From: Merdimonas sp963929015
Lineage (GTDB): Bacteria > Bacillota > Clostridia > Lachnospirales > Lachnospiraceae
Assembly (NCBI RefSeq): GCF_963929015.1
Contig: NZ_CAWVHE010000012.1
Location: 1-64,000, forward strand
Length of the DNA stretch: 64,000 bases
Direction: 5' to 3'
Made by a program: the position numbers and the translations under genes. Shown here piece after piece: positions 42,322 to 50,871 of the stretch (position 1 is its first letter; every line of letters begins with the position of its first letter). The notes below the pieces were generated by a model. It worked only from the letters and a program-made list of their open reading frames with translations. It was not told the DNA's origin and made no database searches.

Positions 42322-43443
42322 ATGAAAAAAATAATGTTGGTCTTCGGTACACGACCGGAGGCAATCAAAATGTGTCCGTTGGTAAATGAATTAAAAAAGC
42401 GTTCAGGCATCCAGACAATTGTCTGTGTTACGGCGCAGCATCGCCAGATGTTAGATCAGGTACTGGAAACATTTGGTGTAGTGCCGGATTATGACCTTGA
42501 TATCATGAAGAACCGACAGACGTTATTTGATATTACGACTAATATTTTGGATAAGATCAAAGAGGTTCTGGAGGAAGTGAAACCGGATGTTGTTCTCGTT
42601 CACGGAGATACATCTACCACTTTTGTGACAGCGCTTGCATGTTTTTATCTTCAGATTCCGGTAGGACATGTGGAGGCAGGTTTGCGTACCTATAATATTT
42701 ACTCGCCATATCCGGAAGAATTTAATCGTCAGGCGGTTGGTATTATTTCTCAATATAATTTTGCACCAACGCAGCTTGCAGCAGAGCATCTTACCCGGGA
42801 AGGTAAAAACCCAGAGACCATATATATTACTGGAAATACAGTAATCGATGCGATGCAGCATACAGTAAAGAAGGATTATACGCATCCGGAACTTGAATGG
42901 GTAGGGGACAGTAAACTTATTTTTATCACGGCACATCGCAGGGAGAATCTGGGAGAGCCGATGCACCATATGTTTCGGGCGATACGACGCGTGCTGGATG
43001 AGCATCAAGAATGCAAAGCTGTCTATCCGATCCATATGAATCCGGTGGTGCGTCAGGCGGCCGATGAGGAGCTGGGTGATTGTGACAGAATTCATATCAT
43101 TGAACCGATAGAAGTTTTTGACTGTCATAATTTTGAGGCGCGCAGTTATCTTTGTCTGACTGATTCCGGTGGGATCCAGGAGGAATGTCCAAGCTATGGC
43201 GTCCCGGTACTTGTGATGAGAGATACAACAGAGCGTCCGGAAGGTGTAGAGGCGGGAACGCTGAAACTTGTTGGTACAGATGAAGAGGAGATTTACCGTA
43301 CATTTAAGCTGCTCCTTGAAAACAGGGAAGAGTACGAAAAGATGTCTCATGCATGCAATCCCTATGGAGACGGACATGCCTGTGAGAGAATTGCAGATAT
43401 ACTGGGAAATGGCGTGTATACACCGTGGGAAGCGAAAAAATAG
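42322..43443 (+). CDS. wecB: UDP-N-acetylglucosamine 2-epimerase (non-hydrolysing), WecB
   Basis: Converts UDP-GlcNAc to UDP-ManNAc, the substrate of WecC. 373 residues with the full pattern: MLVFGTRPEAIKMCPLVNEL, VHGDTSTTFVTALA, VGHVEAGLRTYNIYSPYPEEFNRQ, ITAHRRENLGEP, CLTDSGGIQEECPSYGVPVLVMRDTTERPEG. Base composition is closer to the chromosome than that of its neighbours. Last gene of the locus. A mini frame of four codons (ATG at 42311) ends in TGA overlapping the wecB start codon. Confidence 0.95.
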   Translation: MKKIMLVFGTRPEAIKMCPLVNELKKRSGIQTIVCVTAQHRQMLDQVLETFGVVPDYDLDIMKNRQTLFDITTNILDKIKEVLEEVKPDVVLVHGDTSTTFVTALACFYLQIPVGHVEAGLRTYNIYSPYPEEFNRQAVGIISQYNFAPTQLAAEHLTREGKNPETIYITGNTVIDAMQHTVKKDYTHPELEWVGDSKLIFITAHRRENLGEPMHHMFRAIRRVLDEHQECKAVYPIHMNPVVRQAADEELGDCDRIHIIEPIEVFDCHNFEARSYLCLTDSGGIQEECPSYGVPVLVMRDTTERPEGVEAGTLKLVGTDEEEIYRTFKLLLENREEYEKMSHACNPYGDGHACERIADILGNGVYTPWEAKK

Positions 43444-43473
43444 CTCTTTTACATATAGCTGACTGAAAATATG

Positions 43474-43505
43474 ATCGTCACTTCAAATGAAGTGACGATT
43501 TTTTA
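43474..43505 (+). terminator. rho-independent terminator at the end of the polysaccharide locus
   Basis: Perfect 11-bp stem ATCGTCACTTC (43474-43484) / GAAGTGACGAT (43489-43499), loop AAAT, then TTTTTT. Confidence 0.93.
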
Positions 43506-43626
43506 TAAACACACCTTTACTTTTTCGCTGTTATATGACATAATACCAGTAAGATCATTTGCCGGCAATGATAGGAATCAAAGAGCAACCGTTTACAACT
43601 TACCGATAAAAGAGAGGGATCAGATC

Positions 43627-44484
43627 ATTAACAGAAGCAGCAGAATACCACGACAGCTTACGAAAGAGGAACGGATACGGGAGAATCTGCAGTTTACGCT
43701 GTTGAGCGATGCTTTTTTATCCGTAGCGCTGGAGGATCGGAAGGCGGCCCAGCATGTGCTGCGGATCTTAAGCGGAGACAAAGACCTTGTTTTGAAGCAG
43801 ATAAAGACCCAATATACGATAGAAAAAGGCGCGGGAAGAGGCGCAAGACTGGATGTATTTGCAGAGGACCTAGAGGGGAAGTTTTATGTGGTGGAGATCC
43901 AACGCAGAAAAGAGAAGGACCCGCCCCGCCGGACCCGGTTTTACGGGGCTATGGCGGACAGTCAGTTCCTGGATAAGGGACGGACATTCCAGGAACTGCC
44001 CGGCCTGCAGATCTATTACGTCAGTGAGAAAGACATCTGGAAAGCATTTCAGACAGTTTATCCGGTACGGAAGTACCTGGGAGATGAGGGACTGGCATAT
44101 GACGACGGCAGCAGTGTCACCTATGTGAATACCGAGGTGGACGACGGGTCGGAGATCGCGGCGTTGATGAAGTATTTTAAAACGGCAGATCCGGAGGATG
44201 ACAGCCAGGGGGATCTGTCCAGGAGAGTCCATTACCTGAAGTGCGAGGAAGGGGGCATAGAATATATGTGTGAATTAACAGAAGCAATTGAGAGAAGAGG
44301 AGAGGCCAGAGGAGAAGCCAGGGGAGAAGCTCGTGGAGAAGCCAGAGGAGAAGTTCGTGGCAGGCAGAGAGTTGCTTTCAATCTTGCCAGTATGGGGATG
44401 ACAGTAGATAAGATTGCCCAGGCGGTGGGAGAGACTGCTGCGGTGGTGCAGCAGTGGCTGGCCGGCGAGACGGAGAATGGCTAG
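43627..44484 (+). CDS. Rpn family recombination-promoting nuclease / PD-(D/E)XK putative transposase, start codon doubtful
   Basis: About 285 residues. TPEERIRE-like start (LTKEERIRENLQFTLLSDAFLSVALEDRKAAQHVLRIL), ARLDVFAEDLEGKFYVVEIQRR with the PD-(D/E)XK-type D...ExQ residues, DPPRRTRFYGAMADSQFL and YYVSEKDIWK are characteristic of Rpn proteins; the C-terminal part has five RGEA repeats and a small helical HTH-like end. The only in-frame ATG is at 43471, within the preceding terminator, while a GAGGG site sits 8 bases before ATT 43627. Either ATT is used or the start was lost (ATG to ATT), so the gene may be inactive. Confidence 0.75.
   Translation: MNRSSRIPRQLTKEERIRENLQFTLLSDAFLSVALEDRKAAQHVLRILSGDKDLVLKQIKTQYTIEKGAGRGARLDVFAEDLEGKFYVVEIQRRKEKDPPRRTRFYGAMADSQFLDKGRTFQELPGLQIYYVSEKDIWKAFQTVYPVRKYLGDEGLAYDDGSSVTYVNTEVDDGSEIAALMKYFKTADPEDDSQGDLSRRVHYLKCEEGGIEYMCELTEAIERRGEARGEARGEARGEARGEVRGRQRVAFNLASMGMTVDKIAQAVGETAAVVQQWLAGETENG
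44296..44355 (+). repeat. five 12-bp coding repeats (RGEA/RGEV)
   Basis: Five units of AGAGGAGAAGCC-like sequence encode RGEARGEARGEARGEARGEV in the Rpn gene. Unit length is a multiple of three, so copy-number change keeps the frame. This hinge-like repeat before the C-terminal part is common in the family. Confidence 0.9.
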
Positions 44485-44589
44485 AGTTTAAAGCTTGCTA
44501 AGTGTTTTGGAGAAAATATGCAGCAATTATACATGGAAACAGTAATGGGTGAAAAATAAGAGTTCAAAATTAAATCGGGGAGGAAATGT

Positions 44590-45838
44590 ATGTCAGAAAA
44601 CCAAAACACAGAATGGAAAGAATCCTGGCGAGATGAGTATCTGAAATGGATCTGTGGTTTTGCAAATGCTCAAGGCGGCAAGATATATATTGGAACCGAT
44701 GACAATGGAAATGTCATTGGTGTGAAGGATAGTAAAAAGCTGTTGGAAGATATCCCTAATAAAGTGCGGGATATTCTTGGTATTATCGCAGCGGCAGTAC
44801 AAAGCAACTTCTCAGAGGAGCTGCTTTGACAGAGTTTTTATTGTCTAAAACAGGATATAGCTGGGATGCAGTTCCGGTGGATGGCGTTACAGTTGACGAT
44901 CTGGACAAAGAGAGTTTTGACATTTTCCGGCGAGAAGCTCTGCGAAGTGGTCGTATGACAGAAAAAGATCTGAATATGAGTAACGAGCAGCTTTTGGATA
45001 ACCTCGGCCTTCTTGAACATGGCAAGCTGAAACGAGCAGCAATTCTCTTGTTTCATCGAAATCCGGAAAAGTGGGTTACGGGGGCATATATCAAAATCGG
45101 ATATTTTGGCGAGGGCTCTGATCTGCGTTATCAGGATGAGATTCATGGTTCTCTGTTTATCCAGGCAGATAGAGTTATAGAACTGATATATCTAAGATAT
45201 ATGAAAGCAATGATATCTTACGATAACGTTACCAGAATTGAGACTTATCCGCGCTGGTTCCGATACAGATCCGGATACATGAGGACGCGGTATATATCAG
45301 TAATGACTGCGTTTTTCCGGTCGGATGGACTGTGGAAACATTGATGGAGCGTCATAGGTCGCAGCCCTATAATCCCAATATTGCTAATGGATTTTTCTGG
45401 GCAGGATACGTGGAAACGTGGGGGCGCGGGATAGAAAAAATATGTGAAGCCTGTAAAAAGCATGGTGTTCCAATGCCGGAATATACGCTTCATTTAGAAG
45501 ATATTATGATGAAATTTACACCTTTAGGACAGCAGAACATTTTAAAAGATCAAAATGTCCTAATAAAAGACCCATTAAATGTCCTATTAGATAATTCTTT
45601 AGAGAAAATAGTATTATCAGCAATAAAAGAAAATTCTCATATAACGCAGGCGCAGCTTGCCACAAAATTAAATCGTTCTGACAGGCAAATAAGAAGAGTT
45701 ATAAAAGAACTGAGAGAAAAAGGGATAATAGAGCGTATTGGTAGCCGCAAATCAGGACAATGGATTGTAAAACTGCCGGGTACAGGATGGGAAAAGATAC
45801 CCGATCCTGCGCCCGACAGTTTTAAGCTATTCGATTAA
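44590..45838 (+). pseudogene. AlbA_2 / HATPase-type putative DNA-binding regulator, two internal deletions
   Basis: Three reading frames together give one protein of the Schlafen AlbA_2 + C-terminal ATP-binding and winged-helix type: SENQNTEWKESWRDEYLK, FANAQGGKIYIGTDDNG (AlbA_2), then in another frame SGSTKQLLRGAALTEFLLSK, AILLFHRNPEKWVTGAYIKIG, IETYP, and in the third VPIQIRIHEDAVYIS, GWTVETLMERHRSQPYNPNIANGFFWAGYVETWGRGIEKI and a C-terminal winged helix. Sequence is missing at two joints: near 44789, between GIIA and SGSTKQ (roughly 30 residues), and near 45252, between TYP and VPIQIR (roughly 20 residues). Both shift the frame. The gene is probably dead. It converges on ansA with a 4-base overlap. 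Confidence 0.85.
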
Positions 45839-46839
45839 CGGATATCTTCCTGGCGGTCCAGGTTGATGACTTTCTCAAACAGATCCTGGATTTCCTCCCG
45901 GTCACGGGTCTGCCCCAGCACCCACATGATCTTGGCCACAATGGCTTCTGTGGTCATGTCTCCGGCCTGAAGGATGCCCGGATAGTCGCTGTATTTTTTG
46001 CCCACCTGGTAGACCTGAAGGTCGCAGCCTTCTTCCGGCACCTGCGTGGTAACAGCCAGAGTCTTTCCAGAATCCACCCAGTCAAAGATGGCTTTCTGGA
46101 AGGAGTCGTCATATTCCGGGATGCCGCCGATGCCAAAGGTCTCCAGGATGATGGCGTCATAATCTTCTTTTAGCAGATAGAAAATATTTGCTTTGACCTC
46201 CGGGGTCAGCTTCAGCACGAATACCCGGTCGTCCAGGTGGTGGTATGCTTTCAGATCGGAAGGTTCGGGGATCAGGCCGGTGTAGTGGCGGATGATCCGG
46301 TCGTCGTGGATGATGGCAAGGGGCGGGAAGTTCATGCTTTCAAAGGCGTCGAAGCTGCGGGTGCGCTGTTTCCTTGCCCGGGTGCCGATCACGGCCTTGC
46401 CGTTAAATACAATAGAGACCCTGCAGGAGTTGTCGTCCAGGGCATAGAGGATGCTCTGGTAAATATTTAGTTTTGCGTCAGTATAGGGGTCGCCCATGGG
46501 TTTCTGGGAACCGGTCAGTACGATGGGTTTCCTGGAGTCCTGGATCAGATAGGACAGGGCGGCCGCAGTGTAGGCCATGGTATCTGTCCCATGAAGAACC
46601 ACAAAGCCGTCAAAGCTGTCGTAATGGGACAGGATTGTATCACTGATCATGATCCACTGCCTGGGACGCATATTGGTACTGTCAATGTTCATTAACTGAA
46701 GGACAGTCAGGTCGCATTTCTCTTCAATGCCGGGCACATTCGCCGCCAGTTCTTCCCCTGTCATGGCGGGAGTCAGCCCGTCTCCTCCTTCCTTGGAGGC
46801 AATGGTGCCTCCGGTTGCGATCATTAGTATTTTCTTCAT
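45835..46839 (-). CDS. ansA: type I L-asparaginase (cytosolic)
   Basis: Hydrolyses L-asparagine to aspartate and ammonia. 334 residues, no signal peptide, so cytosolic. Nucleophile Thr in MIATGGTIASKEGG (about residue 12), the second catalytic set in VVLHGTDTMAYTAAALS (Thr-Asp about 85-86), then VLTGSQKPMGDPYTDAKLN with the Lys, and LETFGIGGIP. Its ATG overlaps the stop of ykgJ (ATGA) in the same direction, so the two are one operon read from the promoter at 47544-47572. Confidence 0.94.
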   Translation of the reverse strand: MKKILMIATGGTIASKEGGDGLTPAMTGEELAANVPGIEEKCDLTVLQLMNIDSTNMRPRQWIMISDTILSHYDSFDGFVVLHGTDTMAYTAAALSYLIQDSRKPIVLTGSQKPMGDPYTDAKLNIYQSILYALDDNSCRVSIVFNGKAVIGTRARKQRTRSFDAFESMNFPPLAIIHDDRIIRHYTGLIPEPSDLKAYHHLDDRVFVLKLTPEVKANIFYLLKEDYDAIILETFGIGGIPEYDDSFQKAIFDWVDSGKTLAVTTQVPEEGCDLQVYQVGKKYSDYPGILQAGDMTTEAIVAKIMWVLGQTRDREEIQDLFEKVINLDRQEDIR

Positions 46840-47483
46840 TGTTCATTCAACCTCTCGTAAAATTGTTCGTAAAAATCCCGGTCTGCCCGGAAGGGGCGTA
46901 CATAAAATGCAGTCAGTACGGACATGCTTAGTTGTTTGATGGTTTCTGGTCCTTCGGAAGCTGCCGCCTGTTCCTGCAGGCCTTTCAGATAATAATGCCA
47001 GTCGGAAATGTAGGCGTCGTAGCGTTTGACGTCCGGAGTGTCGATCCATTTGCGGACCTTAACTTTCGTCTTGTTTGGCTTAGGACATTCGTGAACCTGC
47101 AGAAAATATTGGAATCCTTTTCCGTCATAGTAGCGGCCCAGAGGAAAGATCCTGCAGATGCCGGGGCGGAAGGGATGGATGGAACAGCGTCCGCTGCTGT
47201 TCAGAAAAGTACAGGCTTCGTCTGGCCCTGCCATACGAAGATTGGGAAGGATGATCCCGTCTACGACCTGCAGTTCCAGGTGGGGGCCCAGAAGTTCTTC
47301 AAAAGATTTCCCCAGGCCAGTGGAGATCCGGTGGACATCCAGAGGATCCAGGACAATGGAAGTCCCCATGCCGCGGCAGCAGTCGCAGCAGCCTTCACAT
47401 CCCTGGCAGTCCGCCTTCACCATGTCGCCAGGCTGATAAAATTTTCCGTCTGAAACTTCTGCAAAATCTATCTCACGAAGCAT
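46836..47483 (-). CDS. YkgJ family cysteine cluster protein
   Basis: 215 residues. The Cys pattern CQGCEGCCDCCRGMG (about 28-42) and CTFLNSSGRCSIHPFRPGICRIFPLGRY (about 94-122) is the metal or Fe-S ligand set of the UPF0153/YkgJ group; molecular role unknown. Start ATG 47483 with GAAAGGA upstream. The much longer open frame beyond it runs antisense to the subtilase gene and has no ribosome site. Co-transcribed with ansA. Confidence 0.88.
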   Translation of the reverse strand: MLREIDFAEVSDGKFYQPGDMVKADCQGCEGCCDCCRGMGTSIVLDPLDVHRISTGLGKSFEELLGPHLELQVVDGIILPNLRMAGPDEACTFLNSSGRCSIHPFRPGICRIFPLGRYYDGKGFQYFLQVHECPKPNKTKVKVRKWIDTPDVKRYDAYISDWHYYLKGLQEQAAASEGPETIKQLSMSVLTAFYVRPFRADRDFYEQFYERLNEQ

Positions 47484-47543
47484 AATGATAAAATCCTTTC
47501 CGGTACAGAGATTTCCTGCGAATATCTCTTGATAGCTAAGAAG

Positions 47544-47572
47544 ATTATAGTGTAAGATAGATTCAAATGTAA
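47544..47572 (-). promoter_or_regulatory. putative promoter of ykgJ-ansA
   Basis: On the minus strand TTACAT (47572-47567), a 17-base spacer and consensus TATAAT (47549-47544), 61 bases before the ATG. Confidence 0.65.
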
Positions 47573-47636
47573 AGCAAAAAGTTATATTTTGGATCCTGAA
47601 AACGCGCCTGAAACATTTTGGAATGGAGGGATGGTT

Positions 47637-50600
47637 ATGAAAAAGAAAATGTGGGCGGTATTTCTGGCAGGCGTGCTCTTGGTTCAGACCTTTGGGGCAG
47701 AAGTTGTGATGGCCGCGGAGCCGGAAGAGACAGAGGGCGATGTGGTCCGCAGTCTTGACGAGGTGCCGGATATCTCGGATGAGACGCCGGTTGAAGATCA
47801 GATTGTTATCTTGTATGAGGAACCGGAGGAAAATAATGTAAAAGCGCTTGGTCTGGATGAGGAAGAGATTGCCGAAGGCGAGTCTGTCAGCGATAGTGTA
47901 GATGTGATCACGCCGGAGGAGGGAGTGGATACAGACGCGCTGATTCAGGAGCTGGAAGAGACACCGGGAGTAGCCGCGGCGTCTAGAAACAAGATCATGG
48001 AAGTGGACGCGCTGCCAAATGATCCAGGGGTAAGCAAAGCCTGGCAGTTCCAGAAGATCGGCGCGGATAAAGTGTGGAATCAGCTGGGGGCGCATAAGAC
48101 AGTGAAGGTAGCCGTGATCGATACGGGCGTAAATATGAATCATGAGGATCTGCGCGGACGATGTGAGATTGGTTATGATTATGTGGCGGATACCGGGGCG
48201 TCTATGCGTGACGTGGCAGGTCACGGAACCCTGGTGGCCGGAACGATCGCCGCCACAGCAAATAACGGGATTGGATTTCCCGGCGTGGTTGGAGCTGCAG
48301 ATATTAAGGTGGTTGCCTATCGTACCGGCGGCATAACTTCTACGGACAGAGGGATCCGTCTGGATTATGCCATGTCTGCTCTTATGGACGTGGTTCAAAG
48401 AGGTGATATCCAGGTGGTAAATATGAGTTATGGATCCAGTTCAGGCAGCACGGTAGAACAGGCCGCGATTCAGAAAGCCAGGGACGCAGGCGTGGTGCTG
48501 GTGGCCTCTGCAGGAAATGATGGAGATACCAGCTATAATTATCCGGCGTCTTTTGAAGGGGTGCTATCTGTCGGGGCAACTACAGAAAACGATATTGCCG
48601 CCAATTTTTCTAACCGCAACTCCATGGTGGACTTGTGTGCGCCTGGACAGGAGGTCTATACCACAAATAATCAGGGTGGATACAGCTGGGCAAACGGCAC
48701 TTCTTTCTCATCGCCTATCACAGCCGGAGCGGCGGCCGTGATCCGGTATGTGAACCAGGATCTGTCCGTGGAGCAGGTGGAAAAGATCCTGATGGATACG
48801 ACGCGGGATCTGGGGGCGTCCGGAAGAGATCATACATACGGATATGGCCTGATCCAGCTGGATAAGGCGGTGGCACAGGCGCAGGGTACTCCGGGGGCGG
48901 AACCTCTGGAACTGCTTTCTTTTACTACAGATAAAGCGTCTCCACAGCCCAACGGCTCAACGATCAGTCTGACGGCGCAGACGGCAGGCGGCGTTGGAAC
49001 GGTCAGCTATAAATTTACGGCTACAAAGGGCAGCACAGAAGTGATCCAGGACTATGGGGACAATGTAGCGCTCTGGCTGCCAGAGAGCGGCGGCGCCTAT
49101 ACGCTCTGTGTGTATGCAAAAGATGAGGTCGGAAGTGAGGTTTCCCGGGAGATCAGTTATGTGATCCAGGACGAACCGCTGGAGGTGAAACTGTTTACCA
49201 GTCTTTCCGCGCCGCAGGACAATTCTACCTGGATCACGCTCTATGCAGAGACGATCGGCGGAAGCGGAAATATGAGCTATAAATTTGCTTATATTTTTGA
49301 CGGCAGAGAGACAATAATCCGGGATTATGATGAGAAGGCGGACACAACATGGGTCGGCACAAAAGCAGGGATCTATACCCTACGTGTCTATGCAAAGGAT
49401 GAAGGCGGGCAGGAGACATACTGTGACCTGGAATACGAAATTACAAAGTGTCAGTATATGATTACCAGCTTTACAGCGGATCTTGAGGCTCCGCAGAGCA
49501 AGGGAGAAGTGATTACTTTATATGCAGAGTCTAATTTTCTTGCGCCGGATTATAAATTCACTCAGAGCTATGAAGGCGGGGAAGAGCAGATCATATCGGA
49601 TTTTGCGCTGTATGAAAATGAAGTAGAGTGGATTCCGGATAAGGTGGGAACCTATACGCTGCGAGTATATGCAGAAGGCCGGGACAGAGACGAGGGAAAT
49701 TATCTCATCGTGTCCGATGAGATGGAGTATGAAGTAGTAGAACGACCGCCTCTGAAAGTGAAGCTGAACTTCCTGGATGAAGGGGAAGAGGTTGTTTCCG
49801 GAAAAAGTTATTATATGGAGGCGGAAGCCAGCGGCGGAACAGAAGATGACTATAGCTACAGATTCACTTATACTTATAACGGGGTAGAGACCGAGATTGT
49901 TGAGAATGAGTTAGGACGTACCTACGAATGGCTGGATGCTCCCGGCGCTTATGTTTTCACAGTCTATCTTACCGATTCCAGTGGAGAAACGGTTTCTGAC
50001 AGTGTTTATATCAATGTCGGGCCCGGAGCAATCAGACTGTATCTGACCTGTCCGGACAGGGTTGATCTTGGCGAAGCCTGCCCGGTAGAGTTTGCGGCGG
50101 AAGGTGGACTTGGAACTTATCAGTATAAATTTACGGTGATGCCATTTGGGGGCGAAGTCGTAACTCTGCAGGAATACAGCATCAATAATAAACTGGAGTG
50201 GCGCCCGATGTACATCAACGGATATACCATGACGCTCTGGGTAAAGGATGAACTTGGGACAGAGGCGAGCAAAGAATTTTATATATCAGTGGATCGTCCG
50301 TATGGGGACGTGGCAACGCCTGACTGGTACTGGGATGCGGTAGAGTACGTCTATGCAAGGGGGATTATGACCGGACTGAACTCGAATGTGTTTGGACCGC
50401 TGGAAACACTGCCCCGCGCGCAGTTTGCCGTGATCCTCCATCGGCTGAATGATGCTCCGGCAGTAAACTATACTGCGAAATTTAAAGATGTGGGAGCCGG
50501 CATCTGGTATACAGACGCGATTCTCTGGGCAGCGCAGACCGGAGTGGTAACCGGATATTCCAATGGCAATTTCGGCCCCGGAGATCCGATCAACCGGGAA

Positions 50601-50849
50601 CAGATGGCGGTGATGATGTATCGCTATGCAGGATATAAAGGATATGATATCTCTGCAAGAGCAGATTTCAGCGGGTATAAGGATGCTTCCAGAGTCAGCC
50701 GGTTTGCCAGAGAGGCCATGCAGTGGGCAGTGGGCACCGGCATCATCAGCGGGAAATATGACCAGACCATGCTGGATCCGGGGGGCCATGCCAGCCGTGC
50801 GGAATGTGCTACCATTATGATGCGGTTTATGGAGTTATACGAATCGTAA
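47637..50849 (+). CDS. secreted S8 subtilisin-like protease with five beta repeats and three SLH domains
   Basis: 1070 residues; the ATG 47637 has GGAGGG 6 bases upstream. Signal peptide 1-27. A pro-region follows (about 50-125, QIVILYEEPEEN, GVAAASRNKIMEVDA). The peptidase domain has Asp162 (AVIDTGVNMNHED), His196 (GHGTLVAGTIAA), oxyanion Asn294 (SAGNDGD) and Ser356 (NGTSFSSPITAG). Five repeats of about 90 residues follow (about 425-880), each starting with a SFTTDKASPQPNGS-like motif and ending in TYTLRVYAKDEGG-like motifs. The C-terminus has three S-layer homology domains (about 885-1065) that bind wall polysaccharide. A surface-anchored protease; no polysaccharide pyruvyltransferase gene is in the window. 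Confidence 0.92.
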   Translation: MKKKMWAVFLAGVLLVQTFGAEVVMAAEPEETEGDVVRSLDEVPDISDETPVEDQIVILYEEPEENNVKALGLDEEEIAEGESVSDSVDVITPEEGVDTDALIQELEETPGVAAASRNKIMEVDALPNDPGVSKAWQFQKIGADKVWNQLGAHKTVKVAVIDTGVNMNHEDLRGRCEIGYDYVADTGASMRDVAGHGTLVAGTIAATANNGIGFPGVVGAADIKVVAYRTGGITSTDRGIRLDYAMSALMDVVQRGDIQVVNMSYGSSSGSTVEQAAIQKARDAGVVLVASAGNDGDTSYNYPASFEGVLSVGATTENDIAANFSNRNSMVDLCAPGQEVYTTNNQGGYSWANGTSFSSPITAGAAAVIRYVNQDLSVEQVEKILMDTTRDLGASGRDHTYGYGLIQLDKAVAQAQGTPGAEPLELLSFTTDKASPQPNGSTISLTAQTAGGVGTVSYKFTATKGSTEVIQDYGDNVALWLPESGGAYTLCVYAKDEVGSEVSREISYVIQDEPLEVKLFTSLSAPQDNSTWITLYAETIGGSGNMSYKFAYIFDGRETIIRDYDEKADTTWVGTKAGIYTLRVYAKDEGGQETYCDLEYEITKCQYMITSFTADLEAPQSKGEVITLYAESNFLAPDYKFTQSYEGGEEQIISDFALYENEVEWIPDKVGTYTLRVYAEGRDRDEGNYLIVSDEMEYEVVERPPLKVKLNFLDEGEEVVSGKSYYMEAEASGGTEDDYSYRFTYTYNGVETEIVENELGRTYEWLDAPGAYVFTVYLTDSSGETVSDSVYINVGPGAIRLYLTCPDRVDLGEACPVEFAAEGGLGTYQYKFTVMPFGGEVVTLQEYSINNKLEWRPMYINGYTMTLWVKDELGTEASKEFYISVDRPYGDVATPDWYWDAVEYVYARGIMTGLNSNVFGPLETLPRAQFAVILHRLNDAPAVNYTAKFKDVGAGIWYTDAILWAAQTGVVTGYSNGNFGPGDPINREQMAVMMYRYAGYKGYDISARADFSGYKDASRVSRFAREAMQWAVGTGIISGKYDQTMLDPGGHASRAECATIMMRFMELYES

Positions 50850-50871
50850 AAAAGTAGAAAGGGTTGTTTTC

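Noticed and set aside
44296..44355. RGEA-coding repeats and the 15.4-kb repeats as CRISPR-like arrays
   Set aside because: Both are in-frame coding tandem repeats without spacers.
47484..48398. Extension of the ykgJ frame upstream into the subtilase gene
   Set aside because: The Cys-cluster protein starts at 47483 with a ribosome site; the extension is antisense to a clear signal-peptide protein and crosses the ykgJ promoter.
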